A stretch of DNA of 64,000 nucleotides from Chinchilla lanigera (Eukaryota > Chordata > Mammalia > Rodentia > Chinchillidae): NCBI RefSeq assembly GCF_000276665.1, contig NW_004955481.1, positions 2,661,767 through 2,725,766 of the forward strand, written 5' to 3'. The notes beneath the pieces were generated by a model. That model saw nothing but the letters and a program-made list of their open reading frames with translations, had not been told where the DNA came from and did no database searches. Below are positions 53,268 through 63,785 of this stretch, piece after piece (the stretch's first letter is position 1; every line of letters begins with the position of its first letter). Made by a program: the position numbers and the translations under genes.

Positions 53268-53396
53268 TAGACTCTTTGGGCTGGGGATTTAGCTCAGCGG
53301 CAAAGCACCTGCCTGGCAAGCGCAAGGTCATGAGTTCAGTTCCCGGTACCGGAGAAAAACCAAAAAAAAAAAAAAAAAAAAAGATAGACTCTTTGG
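53268..53396 (+). mobile_element. Young ID-like SINE with 12-bp TSD
   Basis: Sense ID of the GGCAAAGC subtype with intact GGTACCGGAGAAAAACC end. Perfect repeat TAGACTCTTTGG at 53268-53279 and 53385-53396. Confidence 0.94.
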
Positions 53397-53879
53397 ATCT
53401 CAAAACATCTCAAAACAGAACCATTCTCATCCAATGGGCAGAGTGGGAAGACACCTGTCAGGGTCATGCTGCTAGGGACTCTTTAAAAGAATTCCTTTGC
53501 ATTAACAAGGGGGCAGCTAAAAAAAGCACAGTTTAGCTATCAGTCCTTCACACTTCCTGTGAATTGCCTTAGCCTTGCTTTGCTGTTGTTATCTGAGTTC
53601 AGTAGGAAGAGCTGGGTGGAGGCAGAGAATGAAGGCAGAGTGTTCAGAAGGAGGCTACCTGGGAAGAGTGGGACTGGGGTCTGAGAGCCGGCGGTGTAAA
53701 CACAAAAAATCAGACTCCTCCTTTTGAGTACCTCTTTCCTAGGCTTTAGTTCTCTAAGGCAAGAGTTCTCTTAGCCAAGATTAGAATTAGCTGGGTGAGC
53801 TGGTCAGACTAGTCCCAGACCTCCTGCAGAATCAGTTCTTTCAGAATTTTGGGAGTAGGGCCCCATATCTGGAGTTTAT
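53397..53879. other. Non-repetitive stretch, nothing recognised
   Basis: About 480 bp without a recognisable repeat or gene. Confidence 0.5.
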
Positions 53880-53926
53880 TTATTTCTAGCTTTATTGAGG
53901 CATAGTCCAATAAAATTCAGGTGTTT

Positions 53927-54008
53927 AGCCGGGGATATAGCTCAGAGGCACAGCGCCTGCCTGGCAAGCATGAGGTCCTGAGTTTGACTCTTGGTACAAA
54001 AAAAAAAT
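53927..54008 (+). mobile_element. ID-like SINE
   Basis: Sense ID in the old L1. Near-identical flanks AAAATTCAGGTGTTTA and AAAATTCAGTTGTTTA. Confidence 0.88.
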
Positions 54009-54503
54009 TCAGTTGTTTAAGTAGATAATTTGATAAATTTGATGACAACCATTGTTGAATCCCTACTATCTTGACTAGTGAAATTCTGTATGGTCTCTAA
54101 TTTTTTTAATTACTTTTTATTCTCTAATTGTTTGATTAATGTTGCATTCTTATGTCTGGTAATCTGAGCAACTTCGCTGAAGATAACAATATGTAATAAC
54201 AGCCATTGTTAACTTCCTATCACCTTGCTTTGAAATTCTGTATCTTTTTTATTGTTTGGGACTTGTTTTGTTTTTATCTTGGTTGTTGTTATTTTGTTTT
54301 TGTTTCTCTTTAAACTTAAAAACAAATTTGATAATTGCAAACAGTCATATAACCCCTACAGTAATCAAGATACAGAGCAATCCTGGTACTGTGGAGCTCC
54401 CTCTTACCCTTTTGCAGTTAATCCTTTGCCCCAACTCCCAGACCCGGGTAACCACAGTTTTCTAGAATTTCTGTCGATATAATGCTGTCTTTTCTAGGTT
54501 TTA

Positions 54504-54638
54504 TTGTTTTGTTTTTGTTTTTGTTTTTGACCTGGCCTTGAACTTGCTGTGGAGCCCAAGCTGGCCTCAAACTTGACATACCCTGGTCTCAGTGTCCCAA
54601 GTGCTAGGATTACAGGTACATGGCACCATGCCCTACTC
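54504..54638 (-). mobile_element. B1-like SINE, diverged
   Basis: Antisense B1 with TTTTG tail; the usual GAGACAGGGTCTTGC segment is missing, so it jumps from tail to CTGGCCTTGAACTTGC. Confidence 0.8.
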
Positions 54639-54722
54639 ACCTTTTCTAGAATTGTATATGAATGAATATGGTCAGCTTAACTGATTATTGACACAATATA
54701 ATTGTTTGATTTTGTCTAGGTT

Positions 54723-54857
54723 GCTATATGTATTTATTTATTTATTTATTTATTTATTTGGTTTTTGGGTTATTGAGACTTGAACCCAGAGTCTCACAAG
54801 TTCTAGGCAAGCACTCTATCACTGAGTGACATCCTCTGCCCTGCTATATGTATTTAT
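54723..54857 (-). mobile_element. ID-like SINE with 15-bp TSD
   Basis: Antisense ID whose tail became a TATT microsatellite. Perfect repeat GCTATATGTATTTAT at 54723-54737 and 54843-54857. Confidence 0.9.
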
Positions 54858-55226
54858 ATTTCTTTTTTCCTGTTTCCCTCTCCCCAGGGCCAGGAATAGA
54901 TATTTAAATATACTTTATGGCATTCAACCCTCATTATAATGTGATAGAAGTATTATCATCCTCTTGCTGATAAATTGGTTTTGATGAGATTAAAAGAGTC
55001 ATCAGAAGTTACATAATTCTTTTTACTGCTGAGGAACATTCCATCATATGAATATTTTTTTTTTTAACCTATTTTCTGGTATCATGAACATTTGGATTGT
55101 CTTTGGTTATCTTTGAGACATGTTTTCATTTCTGTCTCATCCCCTCCGCCCAAAAAGAGGAACAGAACTGCTGGATTCAATAGTCGTATGTTTAACATTG
55201 TAAGACACTTCTATACTGTTTTGCGG

Positions 55227-55390
55227 GGGGTTGTTTTTGTTTTTTTGTCTTTTTGAGACAGGGTTTCGCTACGTACTACAGGCTGGTCTTGAACTCAGTA
55301 TGTAGCCCAGGCTGACCTTGAACCCATACCAATCCTCCCGCCTCAGCCTCCTGAGTGCTGGGACTAATCTGTGCCAGCATGTCAGGCATC
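55227..55390 (-). mobile_element. B1 SINE
   Basis: Antisense B1 with duplication, 'gagacagggtttcgctacgt', 5' end 'ccagcatgtcaggc'. Confidence 0.88.
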
Positions 55391-55409
55391 TTTTCTTTTT
55401 TCTTCTGTG

Positions 55410-55605
55410 ACTTGTTTTTGTACTGAGGATTGAACCCCAGGCCTTCTCACTGAGCTATATCCAAAACCCCTTTTTATTTTCAATTTTGAGGCAGGCTCTG
55501 GCTCAGTCACTAAATTGCCCAGGATGAGCTCAAACTTGCACTCTTCCTGCCTCAGCCTCCCAGAGTACAGGGGATTATGGCAATGGACCACCATGTCCTG
55601 CTTCT
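55410..55605 (-). mobile_element. B1-dID-like dimeric SINE
   Basis: Minus-strand old B1 (55605-55471) joined to deleted ID (55470-55410, ATAGCTCAGTGAGAAGGCCT). Confidence 0.78.
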
Positions 55606-55772
55606 TATCTGTGACTTTTGAATAATGAATTTTAAAACATTGCAATGAGGACATTGTCTTAATTTTTTAGTAGTTTGAATGTTTTATATTCTACTTCAGA
55701 AACTTTGCCTAACCCATCATCGCAAGATTTTGTCCCTATTTTCTTCCAGAAGTTTAATAGTGTTAGGTCTTT

Positions 55773-55985
55773 AGGCTGGGTATAGTGGTGCCTGCCTGTA
55801 ACTCTACCTACTGAGGGGGCTGAGGCAAGATCATAAGTTCGAAGTCAGTCTGGGCAGCTTAGTGAGACACAGTCTTAAGATTTTTAAAATGTATGTCCCC
55901 GCCCGCCCCACCAAAAATAAAAAAGAGAGCTGGGGGTGAAGTTCAATGCAAGATTGTGGTATTCCATCCTTAGCGCTAAAAAAAC
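55773..55985 (+). mobile_element. B1-dID-like dimeric SINE
   Basis: Sense old B1 (55773-55875), linker, then decayed ID half (55928-55985). Confidence 0.65.
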
Positions 55986-56436
55986 AGTTTTAGATCTTAT
56001 TTTTGGGTCTATAATTTACTTTTATTAATTTTGGGATATGTGTAAAATGGGGGTAAATTTTCCCCCATGTATTCAGCTGTTGCAATACCAGGTAGTAAAA
56101 AGACTATTTTCCTCACCAATTTACTACTATGATAACTTTGTCAAAAAAACCAGTTGACCATAAATGTATGGATCTAGTTCTGGTGCCTCTTTTGTTAATG
56201 TATAGTCTATTCTCCTGGCAGCTGCACATTATCTTGCTTTCTAAAGTTTTACAGTCGGTCTTGTATTAGGTACTATAAGTCCTCCAATCATCCTACTTTC
56301 TAAAAAGTGTTTCTATGTCTTTGCCTTTTGATACACTTCAGAGCAGGCTGAAAATGTTTTTTTTCCAGGCTACCACCCACAGTTCTGCTCAGCAGAATGC
56401 AAATTTGGGATTCCCGAAACCCTGCCCCTCAGGCCT

Positions 56437-56519
56437 TTTTTTTTCAGTAGTAGGGATTGAACCCAGGGCCCCGCACATGTTAAGCAGGCACTTTACCACT
56501 GAACTACATTTTTAGCCCT
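56437..56519 (-). mobile_element. ID-like SINE
   Basis: Antisense ID with T tail, 'gggattgaacccagggcccc', 'ccactgaactacatttttag'. Confidence 0.8.
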
Positions 56520-56539
56520 CTTCCTTAGATTTGACAATT

Positions 56540-56860
56540 CATCAGATGGATTCACAGAACCCAGAAAGATACTATATTTACAGTTTAGTACAAAGGACAT
56601 GAATGAACAGCCAGTGACGAGGTACCCAGGACAAGGTTTATAAGGACCCTAAGGACAGCAGCTTCTGTACCTAGGAGTAGAAAGTCACCCTCTTGGATGT
56701 GTCCACCAATGCAGAACTCCATCATCTAGGGTTTTTATGGTGATTTCATTACGTAGACATGACTGATTAAATCACTGGCCATTATTATGTAAAATCTCCA
56801 GCCCCACCCCTCTCTGGGGTTGAGAGCTCTGAGTCAGTTTTTCTGGCTGTTAGCTTCACG
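56540..56860 (-). repeat. Ancient LTR-like repeat, family uncertain
   Basis: 'atatttacagtttagtacaa', 'acagcagcttctgtacctag', 'gatgtgtccaccaatgcaga', 'ttacgtagacatgactgatt' follow a dispersed mammalian repeat I recognise by order but cannot name securely. Confidence 0.5.
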
Positions 56861-57059
56861 GAGAAGCTAAGTAGCCCAGCCCTACAGCCCTGTGTGTCAT
56901 CTCATTAACATATAATGGACAGTAAATTCCAAGGGTTTTAGGAACTCTGTACCAGGAACTAAAGACAAGGATCAAATATTTACTTTTTATTATACTAGGG
57001 GTGTGGATCACCTCTTTCTTTTTAATACCTTCATGGCATTCCATTATATAGATGTAACA

Positions 57060-57430
57060 GGACTTATTTAATATCCCTTTTTTTTTTTTCAAAGATGAAG
57101 AGTTTATCATCTTACAATTCTGTTCATAGGCTGGCACGGCAGAGGAGAAACAGCTCATGACCTGGCTGTGGGAAGCAGAGAGAGATTAACAGAGGAGAGA
57201 AGGAGATAGATTCTTCTAGGCCACGCCCCCAGTGACCCACCTCCCCTGACCAGGCTTTGCCTCCCAACATCACATGAAGCTATAAACTCAGTGGACTAAT
57301 CCACTGATGAGTATAATGTCCCCATGGTCCAATCACATCCTGTAAGCCCCACCTGTGAGTGCAGGAGGCTTTGGGGATACATTTAGATTAAGAAAATATG
57401 ATCACCAAGTTGGGGATGCACACAACTGTA
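57060..57430 (-). repeat. Ancient MaLR/LTR-like repeat, antisense
   Basis: 'aattctgttcataggctggc', 'cagctcatgacctggctgtg', 'ggtccaatcacatcctgtaa', 'ggctttggggatacatttag' resemble an antisense MaLR-type LTR. Confidence 0.45.
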
Positions 57431-57439
57431 GCATCTAAT

Positions 57440-59090
57440 GCTACTTCAGTGGCGATACTCCTGTGACTTCCCAGTTCCCACTGGGCTCCAGTCTATAGAA
57501 TTGGCATATCATGCACAAAGCACAGGCATAGATACAGATCTGGACCCTAAGAGATGGTCTTATGGCCTCCAGGACCTCTGCCAATTCAGCACAGACCTGG
57601 GGAAATTGCTCAAGGTGCACAAACTGCGTTGGAATATTAGACTAGCCAGGGATATAGCTTAGTGGCATAAGCACCTGCCTGGCAAGCCTGAGGTCATGAG
57701 TTTGATTCCCGGCACCAAAAAAAAAAAAAAAAAAGGCATATTAGACTCATAGCTCTCCAGAGAAGCAGGATACAGCCCCTAGGTTAACAGGCTCAGCCCA
57801 GCGGTTAGGTGCAGCAGGACCTAAAGGATACTCAGGGAAAACTGGTTCCCATAGCAACCAAAAGTCTTGAGTTGGGAGCAGGGGCTTGGGGCAGGCAAGA
57901 TGGCAAGGAGCTGGGAGTGTGATCTCATGGACCAGGGTCTCCAGTGTGCTGGCCAGTTTGTCTGGCAGAACCTGGGAGGTCTCAGGATTGAACAATTTCA
58001 AAAACTTCCTCAGACCCAGGGACTTCAGCTGGCTTACGCTTGCACACTGGGACAGATGCTTCAGGTCAGATTCCTTCAGTGGACTTGAACTCAAGGAGAG
58101 GGCCTCCAAAGGAATCTGGCTCCTGAAGATCTTATGCAGATTTCCATGGGGGAAGAAGACATCAGCTATATGAAGAAGACATCGGCTATATGAAGCTCCC
58201 GTAGACTTTGCAGCTGTCCTAAGTGAAAAGCATAGCTGTGGGAATGTCACTTGTTTCTCGAGAGCGAAGCAAACACTTCTGGACTCCAGGCTGCGGAAGT
58301 GAAATGGGTGAAGCATCCCCATCTTCTTGCGCTGAGGAACAAACGCTTCATGTTTTTCTGACCCCAGTCACTAAATGTGTCCAGCTCATGAATAGAGTCC
58401 AGTTGCACAGCACACAGAAGCTTCAGGATTGTAAAGACAGCACTAGATATGACTGTCACCTTCTCACAGTACATGTGCACTGGAGCTTTTCTCTTCCTGG
58501 CCCATTTCAAGAGACTGAGTTGTAATTTAATGGGTGGCACAAGATGAACTCCAGGCTTCAAAACAAAGGTATGCAAATATTCTCAAGGTTGGCTTCTTCT
58601 TTCTCAATCCAGGCTGCCTATTTCCTTACACCTGGCATCGGCATCTGCTGGGTGGACGGCACCCACAGCTCTGGGCCCTACAGTCCAGAAGTCCTGGTGT
58701 ACATCCCTCCAATCCAGCACCTGCAGTTTTCACCTGCTGTGGTGAACTTCTGGAACAGCTGTATGTCAAGTCCATCCAGTAGGGCTTCCAAGGTGTGTAG
58801 GTTTCTCTACTATGTCATGATTTCTCTCAGCTGAGGTCCTTGGTTTCCTCAAAGCCATAAGGGTTCTCAAAGGGAGGCAGGGGAACAGCCAGCCTGCACC
58901 ATCACCTTCAGGACCTCATTGTGTTCCCCCATGAATGCATCCATGAATGCATCCATGAATATCATGGGAGATCAGGGCGGGCAGGTCATGCAGAGCGGTG
59001 CTGGCTATGGTCTCACTCTTCAGCAGGCTCTGCTTGGCCAACTCATACAGAGGTGGTGGGCTCTGCATTATCATCCTGATGGATCAGATA
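57440..59090 (-). pseudogene. PRAME-family pseudogene (intron-less, broken)
   Basis: Minus-strand translation matches the PRAME leucine-rich family from end to end, in order: YELAKQSLLKSETIASTALH (near 59040), HTLEALLDGLDIQLFQ (near 58770), CRWIG followed by VHQDFW-like text, an RKRKAPVHMYCEKV and VQLDSIHELD segment (58490-58370), LRELHIADVFF, IPLEALSLSSSPLKESDLKH then LSQCASVSQLKSL (58120-57990), STLETL, and a C-terminal CAELAEVLEA block (57600-57570). The longest open piece, 58322-57747, is 191 codons of an expected 450-480. Frameshifts and stops separate the blocks, a 22-bp tandem duplication lies at about 58152-58196, and an ID SINE splits the 3' end. The two halves of the leucine-rich region join without an intron, suggesting a retrocopy, though no A tail is visible. 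PRAME proteins act in germ cells, some as cullin-ligase adaptors; this copy cannot encode one. Confidence 0.85.
57631..57748 (+). mobile_element. ID-like SINE inside the PRAME pseudogene
   Basis: Sense ID (GGGATATAGCTTAGTGGCAT, GAGTTTGATTCCCGGCACC) with A18 tail. The repeat GGAATATTAGACT / GGCATATTAGACT at 57631-57643 and 57736-57748 is a 13-bp duplication with one mismatch. Confidence 0.92.
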
Positions 59091-59199
59091 CTGACTCAGG
59101 TGCCAGGGCTCTGGGAATCCCAGCAGAACCAGTGGTGACTGGAAGCTCCAGGACTGAGCATCTTCTCCTCCCTAATATCCCTTATTTACAGAAATTATA

Positions 59200-59455
59200 A
59201 GTTTGCCTATCCTTGCTGGTTCTAAGAATGATTTATTTAAATAACTCCTATATTGATGAGCATTGAAATTGTTTGCAGTTTCTCTTCTATGACCAACCAT
59301 GTGGTAGGGAACATCTTTGTGAGCTTTTATGCAGGTTGCACCCCCAAAGTGGAATTCCTGGGTCAAAATGTATGTATCCTGACATTTAGACAGATACTGT
59401 TAAATTGCCCTCCAAATTCATACTCCGATCAACAGTGTATAAGAGAGACCATTTC
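59200..59455 (-). mobile_element. Old L1M-type fragment, antisense
   Basis: 'tattgatgagcattgaaatt', 'ggaattcctgggtcaaaatg', 'aaattgccctccaaattcat' match antisense old L1 3' text. Confidence 0.6.
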
Positions 59456-59573
59456 TTGTCTGGGTATGGTGGCACATACTTGTAATCTCAGCACTCAGGG
59501 GGCTGGGGCAAGATCACTGTGAGTTCAAGGCCAGCCTGGACTACAATAGTTGGACCCTATCTAAAAAAAAAAA
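59456..59573 (+). mobile_element. B1-like SINE
   Basis: Sense B1 without duplication, A11 tail, inserted at the edge of the old L1 fragment. Confidence 0.85.
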
Positions 59574-59581
59574 TCACATAT

Positions 59582-59850
59582 AAAAATAGAGGGAGGGCTG
59601 GGCATGGTGGCGCATGCCTATAATCCCAGTACTCGGGAGGCTGAGATAGGAGGATTGTTGCGAGTTCGAGACCAGCCTGCCTACAAAGTGAGCTCAAGGG
59701 CAGCCTGAACTGCATATCAAGACCCTGTTTCAAAAAGACAAAAAAAAGGGGGGGAGGGCTGGGGATATAGCTCAGTGGCACAAGCGCCTGCCTAGCAAGT
59801 GCATGGTCCTGAGTTTGATTCCCAGTACCAAAAAGAAAAAAATAGAGGGA
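59582..59850 (+). mobile_element. B1 + ID inside one TSD pair
   Basis: B1 with duplication (59596-59750) followed by ID (59757-59837). The only perfect flanking repeat, AAAAATAGAGGGA at 59582-59594 and 59838-59850, encloses both. Either they retroposed together or the ID landed in the B1 tail and replaced its end. Confidence 0.6.
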
Positions 59851-60000
59851 ACCCTATGTGCCTATTTTAATCTCATGGCTAATCTTGTTTCATCCATACA
59901 CCCATTTTCCTCTCTACCTCTTCTGTAGTATTCTGAAGCAAACACAGACTCTACCTCTAAAGAAATCTATCTCTAAAGAAATTTTTAAAACCATGGCACA

Positions 60001-60083
60001 GGGCCAGGGATATAACTCAGTGGCATAAGCACCTGCCTGGCGAGTGCAAGGTTCTTAGTTTGATTCCCAGTACAAAAAACCAA
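60001..60083 (+). mobile_element. ID-like SINE
   Basis: Sense ID (GGGCCAGGGATATAACTCAG, TTAGTTTGATTCCCAGTAC) with short A tail. Confidence 0.88.
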
Positions 60084-60175
60084 CATAGCAAAACTCCACG
60101 ATGACAACACAACAAATTAATTATTAAATAGTTAATAAATAATTAGCATGGTCAATAAATTAATAATTCCTTAAT

Positions 60176-60318
60176 TGGTTTTGATTTTTTAGAGACAGAT
60201 GTAGTTCAGATTAGCCTTAAACTCATTATGTAGCCCAGGCTGGCCTTAAACTCATGGCAATCCTCCTGCTTCAGCCTCCCGCGTACTGGGGCTATAGGCA
60301 TGTGCCACCATACCTATT
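60176..60318 (-). mobile_element. B1-like SINE
   Basis: Antisense B1 with duplication, decayed tail, 'ctggggctataggcatgtgc'. Confidence 0.86.
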
Positions 60319-60439
60319 CTCTTAATTTGTTAATATTATCAAATATCAGCAGGCTTCACATTTCCCAATTGTCTCATAAATTTATTAGCATCTTTCTTGA
60401 ATCACTATTTTTAAATTTCCATAGATTACAATCTATAAG

Positions 60440-60532
60440 TCTGGGTTCTTTTCTTTTCTCTTCTCTTTTCTTTTTTTCTTTTATGGGCCTTGCACATACT
60501 AGGCAAATCCTCTACCAGTGAGCTACAGCTTG
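60440..60532 (-). mobile_element. ID-like SINE fragment
   Basis: Antisense ID lacking its B-box side: CT-rich tail then 'gggccttgcacatactaggc'. Confidence 0.65.
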
Positions 60533-60567
60533 TTTGTGTTTTAACCAATTTTTTAAAATAATGAGTT

Positions 60568-60710
60568 AGGCCGGGGGTGGTAGCACATACCTGTAATCCC
60601 AGCACTTGCGAAGCTGAGGCAGGAGGATTGCCATGAGTTTGAGGCCTGTCTGGGATGCATAGTGAGCTCGAGACCAGCCTAATCTGCACAAAAATAAATG
60701 AATAAGTAAA
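60568..60710 (+). mobile_element. B1-like SINE
   Basis: Sense B1 (GGCCGGGGGTGGTAGCACAT) with duplication; the tail region after CTGCAC lacks the usual CCTGTCTC. Confidence 0.88.
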
Positions 60711-60749
60711 GTAAAATAATGTGTTAAGTCATTAGTGTCCTTGAACAGT

Positions 60750-61370
60750 AACTGCTATGGTTTATATTGAGATGTCCCACCTACTAAAGCCTCATGCATT
60801 TATAGGTAGGGCTTTTTGGAGGCGGCTGGATAGGGCATGTGAAAATGGATTGAGGGTTTGTGGTAACTAAATTAGTCTACTGATTGGTTTATTGTAGTTT
60901 TGAGTGTGGATGATGGGAAGGCCCACCCTGGGTGTGGATGGCACAAGCCAATAGGCTTGTAGCTTGAATGGAATAAAAGGGAAAGGGAGGCTTTCTGCTG
61001 CTACTGCTTTGCTGCCTCCTGCCTGCCATGTCATGAACTGTTTCTCCTTTGTCATGTCCCTCTTCCATGCTTCCTGCCAGCCAACTATGGACTGAAATCT
61101 CTACAAACTGTGAGCTAAAATAAACCTTTCCCCCTTTAACTTATGGGTGTCAGGTATTTTGTCTCTGAAAAAAATAACTAAGTAGCCTGGTGTGGTGGCC
61201 CATGCCTGTAATCCCAGCACTGGGGAGGCTGAGGCAGGAGAATCATTGTGAGTTTGAGACCAGCCTGGGCTATAAAGTGAGCTCAAGGCCAGCCTGAACT
61301 GCACAGTGAGACTCTGTCTCAAAAAGATAAAAAAAAAAAAAAAAAAAAAAAAAGTAACTAAGTAGAGTAA
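60750..61370 (+). mobile_element. MaLR-type LTR with B1 insertion
   Basis: Starts 'tgctatggtttatattgaga', has GGAATAAAAG TATA-like text near 60970, the GAGCTAAAATAAACC polyadenylation signal near 61110 and 'gtgtcaggtattttgtctct'. A younger B1 (61183-61352) sits near its 3' end. Confidence 0.7.
61183..61352 (+). mobile_element. B1 SINE in LTR
   Basis: Sense B1 with duplication and long A tail. Flanks TAACTAAGTAG on both sides are the target-site duplication. Confidence 0.92.
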
Positions 61371-61613
61371 CTAATAAGGTTTTACTGTTCTAAATTACTT
61401 TTAGTATAATGGTAAATTTGGAGATTAAAATACGCTTGGGCCCTTTGCTCTGAGGTAGTTTTACCCTTACTGAAGTTCAAATTGGTCCATCTTTGGCTAG
61501 TGAGAACCTATTTAAGTTGGCTTTTGAGGCCTTATGACATCAATCTAGTGGTCTTAGATAGCTTTGTTGTTTGTTTTTCAGTTTATAGGACCCCAAGGGG
61601 GTGGTACTAGCTA

Positions 61614-61697
61614 CTAGGTACTAGGAATTGAACCCAGGGCCACTAGCATCTCATGCATGCTGGCAAGCACTCTGCAACTGAGATACATTCCCAGCCC
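61614..61697 (-). mobile_element. ID-like SINE
   Basis: Antisense ID body ('ggaattgaacccagggccac', 'gcaactgagatacattccca') without a tail. Confidence 0.78.
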
Positions 61698-62619
61698 AAA
61701 TACAGTGCTCTTTAAAAAGTGGATACCAAAAAAAAAAGTGGATACCACCTGAGACATCTCATGTCCCTCCTACTTGTGACAAGAGTCTCACGCTAGGAAT
61801 CACTGCCCTGTAGGCTTTGATATTGAGTGACTGGCCAAAGCAAAAGAAGCCTGTTATTGCCCTGTCCATGTCGCATGTTTAGTGAGAAAGGCTGTGCTGA
61901 GAAACAAGCCGAATGCCCACAAGCCCTTGGTGCTGAGGCAGCTGCAGAAGAACAGTAAAGGGATTTCCTGCTCAGTGTGGAAAAGGGGACCTAAGACTTG
62001 GCTTGCGATGCTGCTGTGAGCCAGTGGGGAATCAGGTAAGTCACTCTGCCTCTCGAGCTCCAGTCTCCTCATTTATGAAATGGGGCCATTGGAGTAAACA
62101 GTTTGTGATCCCTTCCAGGTGTAAAGGCAGGGCTTGTAATCCTTTGTCTTCCCTCGCTGACAGCTCCTAGTTCAGAAGCGAGAGCACCGCTCAGCTACCG
62201 TCTTTTCCCACGTGTGTTCTGTGTCAGGACTGCTGGCCCCAGTCTACACCAGCAAGCCTCACTGACAGAGAACTCACACCCAGGAAGCCAGCCAGGTCTG
62301 GAGCACAGGAAGAACCTCAGGGCAGCTCAAGAATTCAGGCGGCCCTGACTAGATCCTGGTGGAACCCAGGTAGGACAGGTTGAGCTCTGTGGTTATCGCA
62401 GAAAGGCAAAAGCTACAGTTAGGGAGGCTCAGTCAGCCAGGGACAGGGGCAGAGCACAGCAGGAAGGGGCACCCTCAAGGTTGGGAGAGGCAATTCCTAT
62501 CCCACCCCGAGAAGCCCAGGTCACACCCTGCTGGACCCATCTTTCCGCAGCCAGGTCCAGATCAATGAGGACCTTTGTATGTGTGTGTGTATGTAAGTCC
62601 AGAGAAGGAGAAAAGCACA
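61698..62619. other. Mostly unique, MIR trace
   Basis: 61990-62120 ('gaatcaggtaagtcactctg', 'ctcctcatttatgaaatggg') is an antisense MIR remnant. No gene recognised in the rest. Confidence 0.5.
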
Positions 62620-62790
62620 GTGGTTATGAACCAGAGAAACCCTGGGATAGAGTACCACTGTTGATCATTGCATGGATCAACTCTGTGGCCTTAGACCTTA
62701 GACAAGTTGCTCACTGGCTGTGCTCCAATTTCTTCATCTAAAACAGGATCATAATATTACCAAGTTCATGAGATAGTGATAAGGACTAAA
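62620..62790 (-). repeat. MIR-like remnant, antisense
   Basis: 'cacagtggttatgaaccaga', 'acaagttgctcactggctgt', 'tcttcatctaaaacaggatc' in antisense MIR order. Confidence 0.75.
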
Positions 62791-62845
62791 AGGGTTAACG
62801 CATGGAGAATATAGAGGCCATAAACAGCTTATATGTTTCTGAGTC

Positions 62846-62960
62846 TCTCTCTCTCTGTCTCTCTCTCTTTTTAAGACAGAGTGTCTCCAGGAAGCTCAGG
62901 CTGGCCTTGAGCTCAAGATCCTCCTGCCTCAGCCTTCTGTGTGCTACCATACCCAGCTTG
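62846..62960 (-). mobile_element. B1-like SINE with CT-rich tail
   Basis: Antisense B1 remnant whose T tail has become a CTCT microsatellite. The middle is shortened. Confidence 0.75.
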
Positions 62961-62985
62961 TGTTTCTGTTTTCACATGTCTAAAA

Positions 62986-63070
62986 AGTGGAGGGAGGGAG
63001 GGAGGAAGAGAGGGAGGAAAGGTGGGAGGGCGGGAGCGAGGCAGAGAGGGAGGAAGGGAGAGAGCAGGAA
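62986..63070. repeat. GGGA/GGAA purine tract
   Basis: Purine-only strand over about 85 bp; its translation gives the Gly-Arg-Glu runs in forward frames here. Confidence 0.9.
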
Positions 63071-63785
63071 AGAAATGAAGGAGAAAAAGAACAAGCTCAT
63101 AACCAAAGCTATTTCTCCAGTAAGGTGGAAGTAAAGGGCCTCAGTCTGAGTTCTGGGGAGAAAATGGGACATATGAAGATGAACTTCTCTCACAGAACAA
63201 AGGTAAAAATCCTATCTGGAATTTTGTTACTCATACAAGGTCTCTGGCCCCAAGATACAGCCCAACAAGACATGCCTTGCTAAAAACAAAACAAAAACCC
63301 CAGCATACTGTTCAGAGGCACGTGGACCTCATGGTATCTGATTAAGAAAGCCAAGTCACCAGTGATCGTATCTTCTAAGAAGATGGACCTACTGCTGGCT
63401 CTGACGGCAGCAACTTGCGCAGAGTTGTGTGGGCAGCTGTGGTGAATAGCCGTGGGCTGTGGACCTAGAAGAGTCGCATGAACCCATGAAGGGGCTGTGT
63501 GCTCAGACGGTCACATGTATGGGGAAAACTGTAAGTTGCCCTGGACAGTGGATAAGAAGCCTGCTCACGGCATGAAGCTCCATTCCAAATGGGCAGTGCT
63601 AAGACCCCGTGAGCACCCCATGATCAAGCAATACTGATGACCCTGATGTCAGCAGAGCTGTCCAGGAAGCACACCACCAAAAAGCTGCAGCCCAGAGGAA
63701 GCTGTTTCTTCACACACTAGATCAGAACCTGAGAATCATTGCACCATTCATTTTGCACTTACAAGCATCTCTGGTAATTTCCTCA
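63071..63785. other. Unique stretch, unidentified
   Basis: About 700 bp without a recognisable SINE. The order of short broken frames at 63330-63720 has a faint pseudogene feel (for example a RKHTTKKL fragment in one plus frame), but I cannot match it to any protein. Confidence 0.35.

Larger units (their letters stand above)
53880..56330 (-). mobile_element. Old L1M-type fragment, antisense, SINE-riddled
   Basis: Antisense old L1 3' text ('ctagctttattgaggcatag', 'gtaatcaagatacagagcaa', 'gaggaacattccatcatatg', 'ttgataaatttgatgacaac') continuing to ORF2-like text near 56100-56290. Interrupted by ID 53927-54008 (+), B1 54504-54638 (-), ID 54723-54857 (-), B1 55227-55390 (-), dimers 55410-55605 (-) and 55773-55985 (+). 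No intact frame. Confidence 0.65.

Noticed and set aside
57867..58173. Plus-strand open frames across the PRAME region
   Set aside because: Antisense shadows of the minus-strand PRAME pseudogene.
62802..63283. Charged open frames rich in Gly, Arg and Glu
   Set aside because: Produced by the GGGA/GGAA purine tract and a B1 remnant.
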